From NCBI RefSeq assembly GCF_032104385.1, contig NZ_DAMCHJ010000005.1, positions 116,287 through 180,286 on the forward strand: 64,000 bases of DNA, given 5' to 3'. The notes under the pieces are model-generated. The model was not told the origin of the DNA, made no database searches, and saw only the letters and a list, made by a program, of their open reading frames with translations. Positions 52,053 through 60,215 of the stretch are shown here, one piece after another (positions within the stretch are counted from its first letter, which is position 1; every line of letters begins with the position of its first letter). Both the position numbers and the translations under genes were made by a program. The DNA comes from Tissierella sp032104385. GTDB taxonomy: Bacteria > Bacillota > Clostridia > Tissierellales > Tissierellaceae.

Positions 52053-53480
52053 ATGAAAAAGGAGTTTAAATACAAAAAGCTTATATTAGGTCTTATACCG
52101 ATTTTTATATTAAATGGATTTATTACACCAATACCAAAAGAAACTTCCTTTGAAGGCATAGATAGAAATGCTCAAAATATTGAGTTTTTATATGACTTAA
52201 CTTATAGAAAAGATGGGAATTCAGTTAAGGAACAAAGTATATTCAAGGAACAATTAAAGTTAATTGAAGAGGCAGAAAATTTTATAATTGCGGATATGTT
52301 TTTATTTAATGATGATTACAATAGAAAATTTAAAGTAGAATATCCGAATATATCAGAACAATTAACTAATGCCTTGATTAAAAAGAAAAATAATAATCCA
52401 AAGATAAGGATTATATTCATCACAGATGAAATAAATAATTTTTATGGTGTATATGAGTCCCATTATATAAAAAGATTAAAGGATAATGATATTGATGTAA
52501 TTATTACTAATTTAGAAAAATTGAGGGATTCGAATCCTATATATTCAGGAATTTGGCGAAGTTTAATTAAATGGTTTGGAACATCAGGAAAAGGCTGGTT
52601 ACCAAATTCTTTCAGACCTGATTCATCGAAGGTTACATTAAGAGGATATTTAAAACTATTAAATTTTAAAGCCAATCATAGGAAGGTTATTATTTCAGAA
52701 AAAAATGCAATTGTATCATCTATGAACCCTCATGATGCTAGTGGATATCATTCAAATATAGGATTTAAAATGAATGGAGATATTATTTTGGATTTAATTT
52801 CATCTGAATTGGAAATCGCTAAATTATCTGGCTATAAAGGAGAATATGAATTTAAAATTTCTCCCAACTTAAATGTAGAAGAAATCAATTCAACGACAAT
52901 AACTCTTATAACTGAAAGTAAAATACGAGATAATCTTATAAAAGAAATTAAAGATACTAAAAAAGGCAATAAAATTATGATAGGTATGTTTTATTTATCC
53001 CATAGGGATATAATAAAGGAATTAATTAATGCAGATGAACGGGGAGTAGATGTAAAAATAATATTAGATCCTAACAAAGATGCTTTCGGGATTGAGAAAA
53101 ATGGTATTCCTAATAGACAGGTTGCATACGAAATGAAGAAAAAAAGCAATAATTCCATAGATATAAAGTGGTACGATACTTATGGAGAGCAATATCATAG
53201 TAAGATGGTCATAATAGAAAAAGAAAATCAAGCCATTATAATAGGAGGTTCTGCTAATTTGACTAGGAGAAATTTAGATGATTATAATTTAGAAACCAAT
53301 GTAATGGTTAAGACTTTAAAGGATACTAAATTATATGAAGATATAAAAGGTTATTTCAATAGGATATGGACAAATGAAGATGGGAATTATACCATTGAAT
53401 ATGAAAATTATAGAGAGGATTCCTTTATGAAGACATTGATTTATCGTTTCCAAGAATGGAGTGGACTATCTACTTTTTAA
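52053..53480 (+). CDS. Phospholipase D-family protein, membrane-anchored
   Basis: A 475-residue protein with an N-terminal hydrophobic segment (about 10-28, LILGLIPIFILNGFITPI) that anchors or exports it. Two HKD-type active-site motifs are visible: NHRKVIISEKNAIVSSMN at about residue 208, and YHSKMVIIEKENQAIIIGGS at about 383. Both have HxK and a later Asn or Ser, but the usual Asp after HxKxxxx is Glu-like or shifted, so catalytic detail is uncertain. The family includes cardiolipin synthases, phospholipases and nucleases. The N-terminal anchor argues for an envelope lipid role. It is monocistronic between two strong hairpins. Confidence 0.82.
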   Translation: MKKEFKYKKLILGLIPIFILNGFITPIPKETSFEGIDRNAQNIEFLYDLTYRKDGNSVKEQSIFKEQLKLIEEAENFIIADMFLFNDDYNRKFKVEYPNISEQLTNALIKKKNNNPKIRIIFITDEINNFYGVYESHYIKRLKDNDIDVIITNLEKLRDSNPIYSGIWRSLIKWFGTSGKGWLPNSFRPDSSKVTLRGYLKLLNFKANHRKVIISEKNAIVSSMNPHDASGYHSNIGFKMNGDIILDLISSELEIAKLSGYKGEYEFKISPNLNVEEINSTTITLITESKIRDNLIKEIKDTKKGNKIMIGMFYLSHRDIIKELINADERGVDVKIILDPNKDAFGIEKNGIPNRQVAYEMKKKSNNSIDIKWYDTYGEQYHSKMVIIEKENQAIIIGGSANLTRRNLDDYNLETNVMVKTLKDTKLYEDIKGYFNRIWTNEDGNYTIEYENYREDSFMKTLIYRFQEWSGLSTF

Positions 53481-53514
53481 GTATAAAATAGAGATTAGGG
53501 TTTTGCTATTAGTC

Positions 53515-53570
53515 AGTTCATTTATATTGAAAGATATTATAATATCTTTCAATATAAATGAACTTTTTTA
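53515..53570 (+). terminator. Terminator with 24-bp arms
   Basis: 24-bp perfect arms (53515-53538 and 53541-53564) with a 2-base loop are followed by six Ts. It ends the phospholipase D-family gene and lies just before the ECF sigma gene. Confidence 0.9.
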
Positions 53571-53608
53571 GTGTTACAATACTCTTATATAGAGATAGGG
53601 GTGAGAAG

Positions 53609-54124
53609 GTGGAGGAAAAACTATTAATCAAACAAGCAAAAGGTGGGGATAAAGGAGCCTTGTTACAACTAGTTATGGTCAAAAAATCAGAATACTATAA
53701 ATTAGCCTATGTTTATATGAAAAATGAAGATGATGCCTTAGATGCAATGCAAGACATGATAATAACTCTATATGAAAATATACACAAGCTTAAGAAAGAA
53801 GATGCATTTTACAGTTGGAGTAAGACTATATTAGTTAATTCTTGTAAGACTATATTAAAAAAGAAAAAGAAGATTGTTTTCTTGGAAGATATAAAAGAAG
53901 AGGCTGTTTATGAAACCCATGAAAATTCAGAAGATAAAATAGTCTTAGAAAAATACTTATCTAAGCTAAGTTCCAATCATCAGGAAGTAATTAGATTAAG
54001 ATATTTTCTAGACCTTGACTATGAAACCATAGGACAAATACTTAAAATTCCTCTTGGTACAGTAAAATCGAGGATAAATGTAGCTATGAAGAATTTAAGA
54101 GAATCCGTGGAAAGGATGATATAA
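53609..54124 (+). CDS. ECF-type RNA polymerase sigma factor
   Basis: GTG 53609 (MEEKLLIKQA) is chosen because AGGGGTG lies at normal spacing upstream; a longer in-frame reading begins inside the terminator hairpin. The 171-residue product has sigma region 2 (YVYMKNEDDALDAMQDMIIT) and region 4 (SSNHQEVIRLRYFLDLDYE and IPLGTVKSRINVA), with no region 3. Its stop codon is immediately followed by the ATG of the anti-sigma gene. It would direct an envelope-stress or cell-surface regulon. Confidence 0.92.
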   Translation: MEEKLLIKQAKGGDKGALLQLVMVKKSEYYKLAYVYMKNEDDALDAMQDMIITLYENIHKLKKEDAFYSWSKTILVNSCKTILKKKKKIVFLEDIKEEAVYETHENSEDKIVLEKYLSKLSSNHQEVIRLRYFLDLDYETIGQILKIPLGTVKSRINVAMKNLRESVERMI

Positions 54125-55438
54125 ATGGATAATATTGAAAAACTATTAACTGAAAGTAGAGATGAATTAAATAGTTTGAAAATACCAGAAGATATAGAAC
54201 ATAGATTGAGAGATGTTCTAGACAATATACCTAATAAAAAAAGAAGATTTAATATTAAAGGAAAAGTGGCAGCATTAATTATTGCAGTGCTAATTATAGG
54301 CTATAATGCAGATACTTTAGCTTATTATGCAAAGAAATTAACTGGATATGATAATGTAATGGAGGGAACTTTACAAGAGTTAAATGAATTAGGGAAAGGT
54401 CAAAGTATAAATAAATCATATACATTTAAAAATGGGGTTAAAGTTACATTAGATGGTATAATGTTAGATGATAATAATTTAATAGCATTTTATGCCATAA
54501 AAGATCCTTCAGGGAAGGTGCAGGAAACTTCTCGGGATTTTGGGTTTATGAGATTACAAGGGTTATTCGGAGTTAATTATAGCAAGAGCGGGTATGGTGA
54601 AGCAAATGAAGATGGTACAGAAATGAAATGGGTAATGACTTGTGACAAGCCCATGTTTTTTGAGAGAAAAATGGAAATGACAATGAATTCAATGAGTATG
54701 AAAGAAACAGGCACAATTCCATTTACCTTAGATAGAAATCAAGCTATGGGTCATAGTTTAAAAATAGGAATTAACAAAGAAATTGAATTAGATCAAAGAA
54801 AAATAAAAGTTAAGTCTTTAATAGCATCTCCAACATCTACTGTTATAAAGGGAAAAATTCAAAATATAGTTGAAATAGGAATAGAGCAAATTAAAGGTGA
54901 AAGATTTATACCCCAAGATATAGAACTAATTCTAATAGCCGATGGCAAGGAAGTTGAGCAAAAAGGTTCAAGCATGAGCACAAGTGCTAAAGGGGGAAGA
55001 TTTAATATATCTTATGATGCCTTACCTCATGATACAAAAGATATAGATATAAAATTAATATCATTTACAGGAAATCATGATATTAAAGAAACTATAGAAC
55101 TTGGAAAAGGAAAGTTAAATAAAGATGTTAAAATCTTTGATAAGAATATGAAGATTAATGAGGTTTATGAGTCAGAAGGAAATACCTATATAAATATAAC
55201 TACAGATGAAAACTTAACATTGAGTAAGGTGTTTTTAGATATAGATGGAGAAAAAATAGAGGCAGAGAGAACTTTTTCTGGGGACTATGAAAAAATAGTA
55301 GAAGGAGATAGTGCAAAAATAAATTATATTAGAACCATTGAATTTAGTGGAACTGGAGAAAGATTGACATTAGATATCCAAAGAATTAGATATAAGAAAA
55401 CATATGATGAAATAATATATGAATACAGTGTAAAATAA
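54125..55438 (+). CDS. Membrane anti-sigma factor with DUF4179-type extracellular region
   Basis: A 437-residue protein. A cytoplasmic N-terminus (about 1-50) that would bind the sigma factor is followed by one membrane helix (about 50-66, VAALIIAVLIIGYNADTLAY). A long extracellular beta-rich region follows. The early extracellular part (GYDNVMEGTLQELNELGKGQ) with NGVKVTLDGIMLDDNNLIAF is typical of DUF4179 anti-sigma proteins. The gene starts directly after the sigma-factor stop codon, so the two are coupled. The signal it senses is unknown. Confidence 0.88.
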   Translation: MDNIEKLLTESRDELNSLKIPEDIEHRLRDVLDNIPNKKRRFNIKGKVAALIIAVLIIGYNADTLAYYAKKLTGYDNVMEGTLQELNELGKGQSINKSYTFKNGVKVTLDGIMLDDNNLIAFYAIKDPSGKVQETSRDFGFMRLQGLFGVNYSKSGYGEANEDGTEMKWVMTCDKPMFFERKMEMTMNSMSMKETGTIPFTLDRNQAMGHSLKIGINKEIELDQRKIKVKSLIASPTSTVIKGKIQNIVEIGIEQIKGERFIPQDIELILIADGKEVEQKGSSMSTSAKGGRFNISYDALPHDTKDIDIKLISFTGNHDIKETIELGKGKLNKDVKIFDKNMKINEVYESEGNTYINITTDENLTLSKVFLDIDGEKIEAERTFSGDYEKIVEGDSAKINYIRTIEFSGTGERLTLDIQRIRYKKTYDEIIYEYSVK

Positions 55439-55472
55439 TCTATAAGTTAGGGTCTATCCCTAACTTATAGAT
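55438..55472 (+). terminator. Hairpin after the sigma/anti-sigma pair
   Basis: ATCTATAAGTTAGGG (55438-55452) pairs with 55458-55472 around a 5-base loop and overlaps the stop codon. The tail is ATATATAACC rather than a T run. Confidence 0.65.
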
Positions 55473-55646
55473 ATATAACCATTTCTTCAGGTAAAGATTT
55501 GATTTCATATTATAAAATATCTCTAAAATCCATAATAGATTCTCATTTATATCTTTAGAAACAGAAAGGGGAGGTTTTACTGAAGTTTTTATAAAAAGAT
55601 ATTATGTTATAATTTGAAATAAAGATTATGTATTTTTTATTCATGG

Positions 55647-56303
55647 TTAAGATTTTTTTAAAACTATGTTTCTAGAGTTATAATCTATTATTCCATCATC
55701 TTTCATTTTTTTTAATTCTCTTTGTAATGAAGGTCTTTCAACGCCAAACTTCTCAGCTAAGTCTTTTTTTGAAAGAGGAAGTTTTATTCTATTGCTATTT
55801 TGTCTTTTAGATTCAAAAGTCAAAAAATCCAGAATCTTTTCTCTAATAGTCTTCATTGCTAAAGAGTGAATTTTAGTAGTTAAAACTAATGCCTTATCTG
55901 AAAGAATTTCTAGAAAACTTATTAAAAACCTTTTATTTTCTTGACATAATTCTAAAACCAAATCCTTTTGGATATGAAATAATTTGGTATTGTTTTTAGC
56001 AATTACAGTCATGGGGTATTCATTCTTGGCAGAAAAGATAAGGTTTTCTCCTAGGGTATCTCCTTCTGAAAGGGATATAATGGATAGAACGTTTCCATTT
56101 TCATCTATATTATGTACTACTATTTCTCCTTCCAGTATTATATCCATGGTTATTGCCTTTTCATTTCGCAAGTATATGATTTCATTTTTTCCATAATCTT
56201 TTATAAAAAATCTATCTTTAATAATAGAATATAATTTATCTTTTTCAAATTCACTAAATAAATAGATATTTAGTAAAAAATCAATATAATCCAAATCCTT
56301 CAT
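55647..56303 (-). CDS. Crp/Fnr-family regulator
   Basis: A 218-residue regulator: an N-terminal effector domain (about 10-130, IILEGEIVVHNIDENGNVLS and SEGDTLGENLIF) and a C-terminal winged helix (about 145-218, LPLSKKDLAEKFGVERPSLQ). It has no N-terminal cysteine group, unlike the copy at 24596. AGGAGATTTTT precedes the ATG. A palindrome at 56317-56334 just upstream is a candidate autoregulatory site. It is divergent from a decayed permease gene, its probable former target. Confidence 0.9.
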   Translation of the reverse strand: MKDLDYIDFLLNIYLFSEFEKDKLYSIIKDRFFIKDYGKNEIIYLRNEKAITMDIILEGEIVVHNIDENGNVLSIISLSEGDTLGENLIFSAKNEYPMTVIAKNNTKLFHIQKDLVLELCQENKRFLISFLEILSDKALVLTTKIHSLAMKTIREKILDFLTFESKRQNSNRIKLPLSKKDLAEKFGVERPSLQRELKKMKDDGIIDYNSRNIVLKKS

Positions 56304-56316
56304 AAAAATCTCCTAT

Positions 56317-56334
56317 AAGTAACTTTAGTTACTT
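56317..56334. promoter_or_regulatory. Crp/Fnr-like palindromic operator
   Basis: AAGTAACTTTAGTTACTT is a GTAAC-N4-GTTAC palindrome between divergent genes. On the minus strand it lies just downstream of a TATAAT, where binding would repress the regulator gene. On the plus strand its centre is about 41 bases before a start predicted from TATATT at 56354-56359, the position for activation of the permease gene. Confidence 0.55.
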
Positions 56335-56390
56335 TTATTATATCAAAATAGTATATATTTTAGAAGTAGGAAATAGAAAGGAGAGATTTT

Positions 56391-56691
56391 ATGGATGTTT
56401 TTACAAAAGGACTTTGGATTATAACTCTAATTTGGTTTATTGTTTCTATGATTAAAGACAAAGAAAGAACAATTAATTCTATGAATAAATCAAGGAAGAT
56501 GATGGATAGTATATTGGGGCAAACATCATGCCAACTGTAGCATTCTTGAAAACTCTTACAATGGTTGGATTAGTTACATTCAATCTAGAAAAAAAGGAAT
56601 TCGGAACTAAATTCACTAAATTGGTTAGGGATACTATTGCAGGAATAGAAACTACTGAAAAAAAGCAGATGAAATTTATGACAAATTATTG
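56391..56691 (+). pseudogene. Internally deleted permease gene
   Basis: The gene opens well, with AAAGGAGAGATTTT before ATG 56391. It reads MDVFTKGLWIITLIWFIVSM then KDKERTINSMNKSRKMMDSILGQ, and stops at 56538-56540. In another frame, 56527-56691 reads MPTVAFLKTLTMVGLVTFNL then EKKEFGTKFTKLVRDTIAG. These look like the N- and C-terminal parts of one small permease of the YraQ-like group (about 160 residues) with the middle missing and the frame shifted. Confidence 0.6.
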
Positions 56692-57133
56692 AAGGGAAAA
56701 AGAGAATTAGAAGTAAGCAAGAAATCAAAAAGAATCCCTGAAAGATTAAAAAAATTACTTCCGCTAGTAGCAGTTTTTACGATAATAATTTCTACCACGA
56801 AATTGGCTTATATGGGAGTGGATTTTAATTTCTTAAAGTATTTAAATGAAAGGAATATAGCAAGTGAAAGCTTGATTGGAGATATTGAAATAGATGACTA
56901 TATTTATAATATAGATAAGAAAATAGCAAATGAAAACGGAGTCTTACGTGTTAAACAAGCCATAATGGATAAAGATACAATAGAATGGGAAGATTACACA
57001 GGCAGTAACAAATATAATTTTATCCTATTCAGAAGATGGAAAAATAACAGTAGAGAGAAGTTTTGATAGCCCAATTAATTTGGAAGAATTAAGATCCATA
57101 ATTATTTGGGGAGAAGAGATAGAACTTGAATAG
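56659..57133 (+). pseudogene. Frameshifted single-pass membrane protein gene
   Basis: An open frame (KGKRELEVSKKSKRIPERLK, then a membrane segment LLPLVAVFTIIIST) runs to 57066. From about 57017, a different frame continues with IILSYSEDGKITVERSFDS and LEELRSIIIWGEEIELE, ending at TAG 57131-57133. A single frameshift would join them into a protein of about 155 residues with a cytoplasmic N-terminus and an extracellular domain resembling the ends of anti-sigma proteins. No good start codon is seen. Confidence 0.5.
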
Positions 57134-57203
57134 GTGACTAGTTTAGGACTGTAAATAGAAATACTTATAACCCTATTATTGTGAATTGTTTTTCATGTAT
57201 TGA

Positions 57204-57455
57204 TATCTTCTTTTAAGATATGAAGCTGGGGATATAGATACAAAGGCTAAGATAGCCTTATATAATAACTTAGGAAATAATAGAGAATTAGCAATAAAAT
57301 TAGATAAGGCTATTAGACAAGATTGCACAGAAGGATGGAAAGGAAGTAAGACTGAGAAAAGAGTTGCATTAGCGTTAATAAGAGAGTATATAACGGAACA
57401 AAATTTAGGGGATGAAATATTAGCGCTTGTTGAATCTCAAAAGGAGAATATTAAA
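57204..57455 (+). pseudogene. Possible HsdR (type I restriction) C-terminal remnant
   Basis: 84 codons are open and in frame with the metallopeptidase gene that follows. They include AGDIDTKAKIALYNNLGNNR, ELAIKLDKAIRQDCTEGWKG and KRVALALIREYI, a pattern resembling the C-termini of type I restriction HsdR subunits. The frame begins after TGA 57201-57203, with no start codon. YgjP-like metallopeptidase genes often lie just after hsdR, which supports the reading. The rest of the restriction system is absent. Confidence 0.45.
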
Positions 57456-58154
57456 GTGACTTTACTAACTATAAATGATATAGAAATTGAAGTAACAAAA
57501 AAGAATATAAAAAACATTCATCTATCAGTTCATCCACCAAATGGTGAAGTAAGAATTTCAGTACCGAGAAGGATGACTGATGATGCGGTCAGATTATTTG
57601 CCATTGCCAAAACACCTTGGATTAAAAAGCAGCAAGCTAAGTTTGAAAATCAGGAAAGGATTCCAGACTTGGAATATGTTTCTGGTGAAAGTCATTATTA
57701 TTTTGGACAAAGGTATTTACTAAATGTAATATACCAAAGCAGTAATAAATCTAGGGTTGAGATTAGAAATAAGAAATATATAGATTTATATGTAAAAGAA
57801 GGAAGCAATAAAGAAAAAAGAGAAAAGATAATGAAAGAATGGTATCGAAAAGAGTTAAAGGCTGTTATTCCATCTACGATCAATAAATGGGAAAAAATCA
57901 TGAATTTAACAGTTGGGGAATGGGGAGTTAAACAGATGAAAACTAGATGGGGTACTTGTAATCCTAATGCAAAAAGGATTTGGTTAAATCTTGAATTGGC
58001 AAAAAAACCTCTTCATTGTCTTGAATATATAATAGTTCATGAAATGGCCCATCTTATAGAAAAAGGGCACGGAGAGAGGTTTAAAGCTATTATGGATAAA
58101 TATTATTCAAACTGGAGAAATGTAAAGAAAGAATTAAATGGATTAGTGGTTTAA
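57456..58154 (+). CDS. YgjP-like (DUF45/M48-type) zinc metallopeptidase
   Basis: A 232-residue protein. The zinc site is YIIVHEMAHLIEKGHGERF, an HExxH motif with a third His seven residues on. Upstream are the family segments SVHPPNGEVRISVPRRM and GEWGVKQMKTRWGTCNP. GTG 57456 is preceded by AAAGGAG 10 bases upstream. Members of this family commonly sit beside type I restriction genes; here only a possible HsdR tail remains, reading in frame into this gene. No signal peptide is seen. The natural substrate is unknown. Confidence 0.85.
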   Translation: MTLLTINDIEIEVTKKNIKNIHLSVHPPNGEVRISVPRRMTDDAVRLFAIAKTPWIKKQQAKFENQERIPDLEYVSGESHYYFGQRYLLNVIYQSSNKSRVEIRNKKYIDLYVKEGSNKEKREKIMKEWYRKELKAVIPSTINKWEKIMNLTVGEWGVKQMKTRWGTCNPNAKRIWLNLELAKKPLHCLEYIIVHEMAHLIEKGHGERFKAIMDKYYSNWRNVKKELNGLVV

Positions 58155-58337
58155 TAGATTTTCATTTTTTTCATAATCTCGTATAAAGAACTAATATACT
58201 CTAAATCACCTAAAAAATTATTAATTTAATTGTTTTAATGCAAAAAATCTTGATTATGTGCAAATACAAATACCTATATATATTCTATAATGATGATAGA
58301 TATTTAACAAACAGTACATATATAGGGAGGAATTAAA

Positions 58338-60128
58338 ATGAAAAAAAGCTTTAAAATCATATCACTACTGTTAATTTTTACAATGACATTTGGAATACTA
58401 ACAGGTTGTGGTAAAAATGGCAAGAGTGAAGGAAGTATGTCTTATAAAGATGGTGTGTATGAAGGGATTGGAATTGGAAATGGTGGTCAAATTAGATTGA
58501 GTGTAGCCATAGAGGATGGGAAAGTTGCCTCAATAGATGTATTGGAACATAAGGAAACAGAAGTCCTAAGTGATGCTGCCTTTGAAAAAATACCACGGGC
58601 AGTAGTAGATAATCAAAGTGTAAATATTGATGGTGTAACTGGTGCAACCTATACCAGTGCAGGGTTAATACTAGCCATAAAAGATGCATTAAAAAAGGCT
58701 GGAGGAAATGAGGAAATATTTAATAAAGGTGAGAAAATTAATTTAGCTGAAAAAGAGGAAGAATTAGAACAGACTTATGATGTTGTAGTAATTGGCGGAG
58801 GTGGAGCTGGATTATCTGCTGCAGTAGAGGCTCAATCTTCTGGGGCTAAGGTAGTATTATTGGAAAAGATGAGCAGTTTAGGTGGCAATACATTAGTATC
58901 TGGTGGTGGACTCAACGTCCCAGGAACAAAACAACAAAAAGCTTTAGGAATAGAGGATAGTGTAGAATTATTTATAGAGGATACTATGAATGGCGGAGAT
59001 AATATAAATAAAAAGGAATTAGTTACAGTTATAGCCAAAAATGCTCTGCCAACTACAGAGTGGTTAGTTAATGAAATAAATGTAGAATTTATGCCAGATC
59101 GTCTTCAACAATTTGGTGGACATTCAGTACCGAGGGCTTTAATATCTAAAAATAATCATGGAACTGAATTGATTAGAAAGCTTAAGGAATATGGTGATAA
59201 ATTAGGTGTGGAATTTAAGATGGAAACAAGAGCAGAAGAGTTAATTATGGATAATAACAGAGTGGTTGGAGTAAAGGCAAGAAATGCCGCTGGACAAGAG
59301 ATTATATTTAATGCTAATAAGGGAGTTATTATAGCAACTGGAGGCTTTGGAGCAAATAAGGAAATGCGTGTAAAATATGATCCAGATAAAGATGATAAAT
59401 ATAAAACTACTGATGTAGCAGGAACTACAGGTGATGGAATTATAATGGCAGAAAAACTAGGTGCTGACCTTGTGCATATGGAATATATTCAAACATATCC
59501 AACTTGTAACCCTAAAACAGGAATTATATCCTATGTAGCAAATTCTAGATTTGATGGTGCTGTATTATTAAATCAGGATGGCAACCGTTTTGTAGAGGAA
59601 ATGGATAGAAGAGACGTTATATCTAAGGCTATTCTAGAACAAACAAATAATGAAGCCTATTTAATATGGGGACAAGAGGTTGAAGAAGTTGGAAATATGA
59701 CAAAAGTACATGAAGATGAATATAAGGTATTTGAAAAGATGGATTTAATTTATAAAGCAGATACATTAGAAGAATTAGCAAAACATTTTGAAGTGAATAA
59801 GGACAATCTTTTAGCAAGTATAGAAAAATATAATGAATTTGTAAAAAGTGGAAAGGATGAAGATTTCAATAGAAGGGGAACATTAAGAACTATTGAAAAA
59901 GGGCCGTTCTATATTCAAAAGGTAGCACCAGCTATACATCATACTATGGGTGGAATAGTTATAAATGAAGATGCAAAGGTATTGGATAATAATGGTAAGG
60001 TTATAGAAGGCCTATTTGCAGCGGGAGAAGTTACAGGTGGAATCCACGGTACAAATCGCTTAGGAGGAAATGCCGTTACAGATGTAATTGTTTTTGGTAG
60101 AATAGCTGGACAAAAAGTAGTAGAATAG
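58338..60128 (+). CDS. FMN-binding flavocytochrome/fumarate-reductase-like lipoprotein
   Basis: A 596-residue exported lipoprotein (IFTMTFGILTGC, cysteine at about residue 24). Residues about 38-120 form an FMN-binding domain with DGVTGATYTS, where the Thr carries covalent FMN attached by an ApbE enzyme. Residues about 135-595 form a FAD-dependent reductase domain: YDVVVIGGGGAGLSAAVEAQ, SLGGNTLVSGGGLNVPG, HTMGGIVINEDAKV and IHGTNRLGGNAVTD. This is the architecture of extracellular fumarate, urocanate or acrylate-type reductases used as respiratory terminal enzymes. The substrate cannot be assigned. A YesM/YesN two-component system follows directly. Confidence 0.9.
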   Translation: MKKSFKIISLLLIFTMTFGILTGCGKNGKSEGSMSYKDGVYEGIGIGNGGQIRLSVAIEDGKVASIDVLEHKETEVLSDAAFEKIPRAVVDNQSVNIDGVTGATYTSAGLILAIKDALKKAGGNEEIFNKGEKINLAEKEEELEQTYDVVVIGGGGAGLSAAVEAQSSGAKVVLLEKMSSLGGNTLVSGGGLNVPGTKQQKALGIEDSVELFIEDTMNGGDNINKKELVTVIAKNALPTTEWLVNEINVEFMPDRLQQFGGHSVPRALISKNNHGTELIRKLKEYGDKLGVEFKMETRAEELIMDNNRVVGVKARNAAGQEIIFNANKGVIIATGGFGANKEMRVKYDPDKDDKYKTTDVAGTTGDGIIMAEKLGADLVHMEYIQTYPTCNPKTGIISYVANSRFDGAVLLNQDGNRFVEEMDRRDVISKAILEQTNNEAYLIWGQEVEEVGNMTKVHEDEYKVFEKMDLIYKADTLEELAKHFEVNKDNLLASIEKYNEFVKSGKDEDFNRRGTLRTIEKGPFYIQKVAPAIHHTMGGIVINEDAKVLDNNGKVIEGLFAAGEVTGGIHGTNRLGGNAVTDVIVFGRIAGQKVVE

Positions 60129-60185
60129 AATTTATTATAAGAAAAAACTGTATGATATCATACAGTTTTTTCTTATAATAAATTC
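60128..60185. terminator. 58-bp perfect palindrome, terminator
   Basis: 29-bp arms (60128-60156 and 60157-60185) have no spacer. The right arm contains TTTTTT. The last base of the reductase stop codon is the first base of the palindrome. It separates the reductase from the two-component genes. Confidence 0.8.
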
Positions 60186-60215
60186 AGAGCTATTTCATGG
60201 TATTAGGAGGATAGT

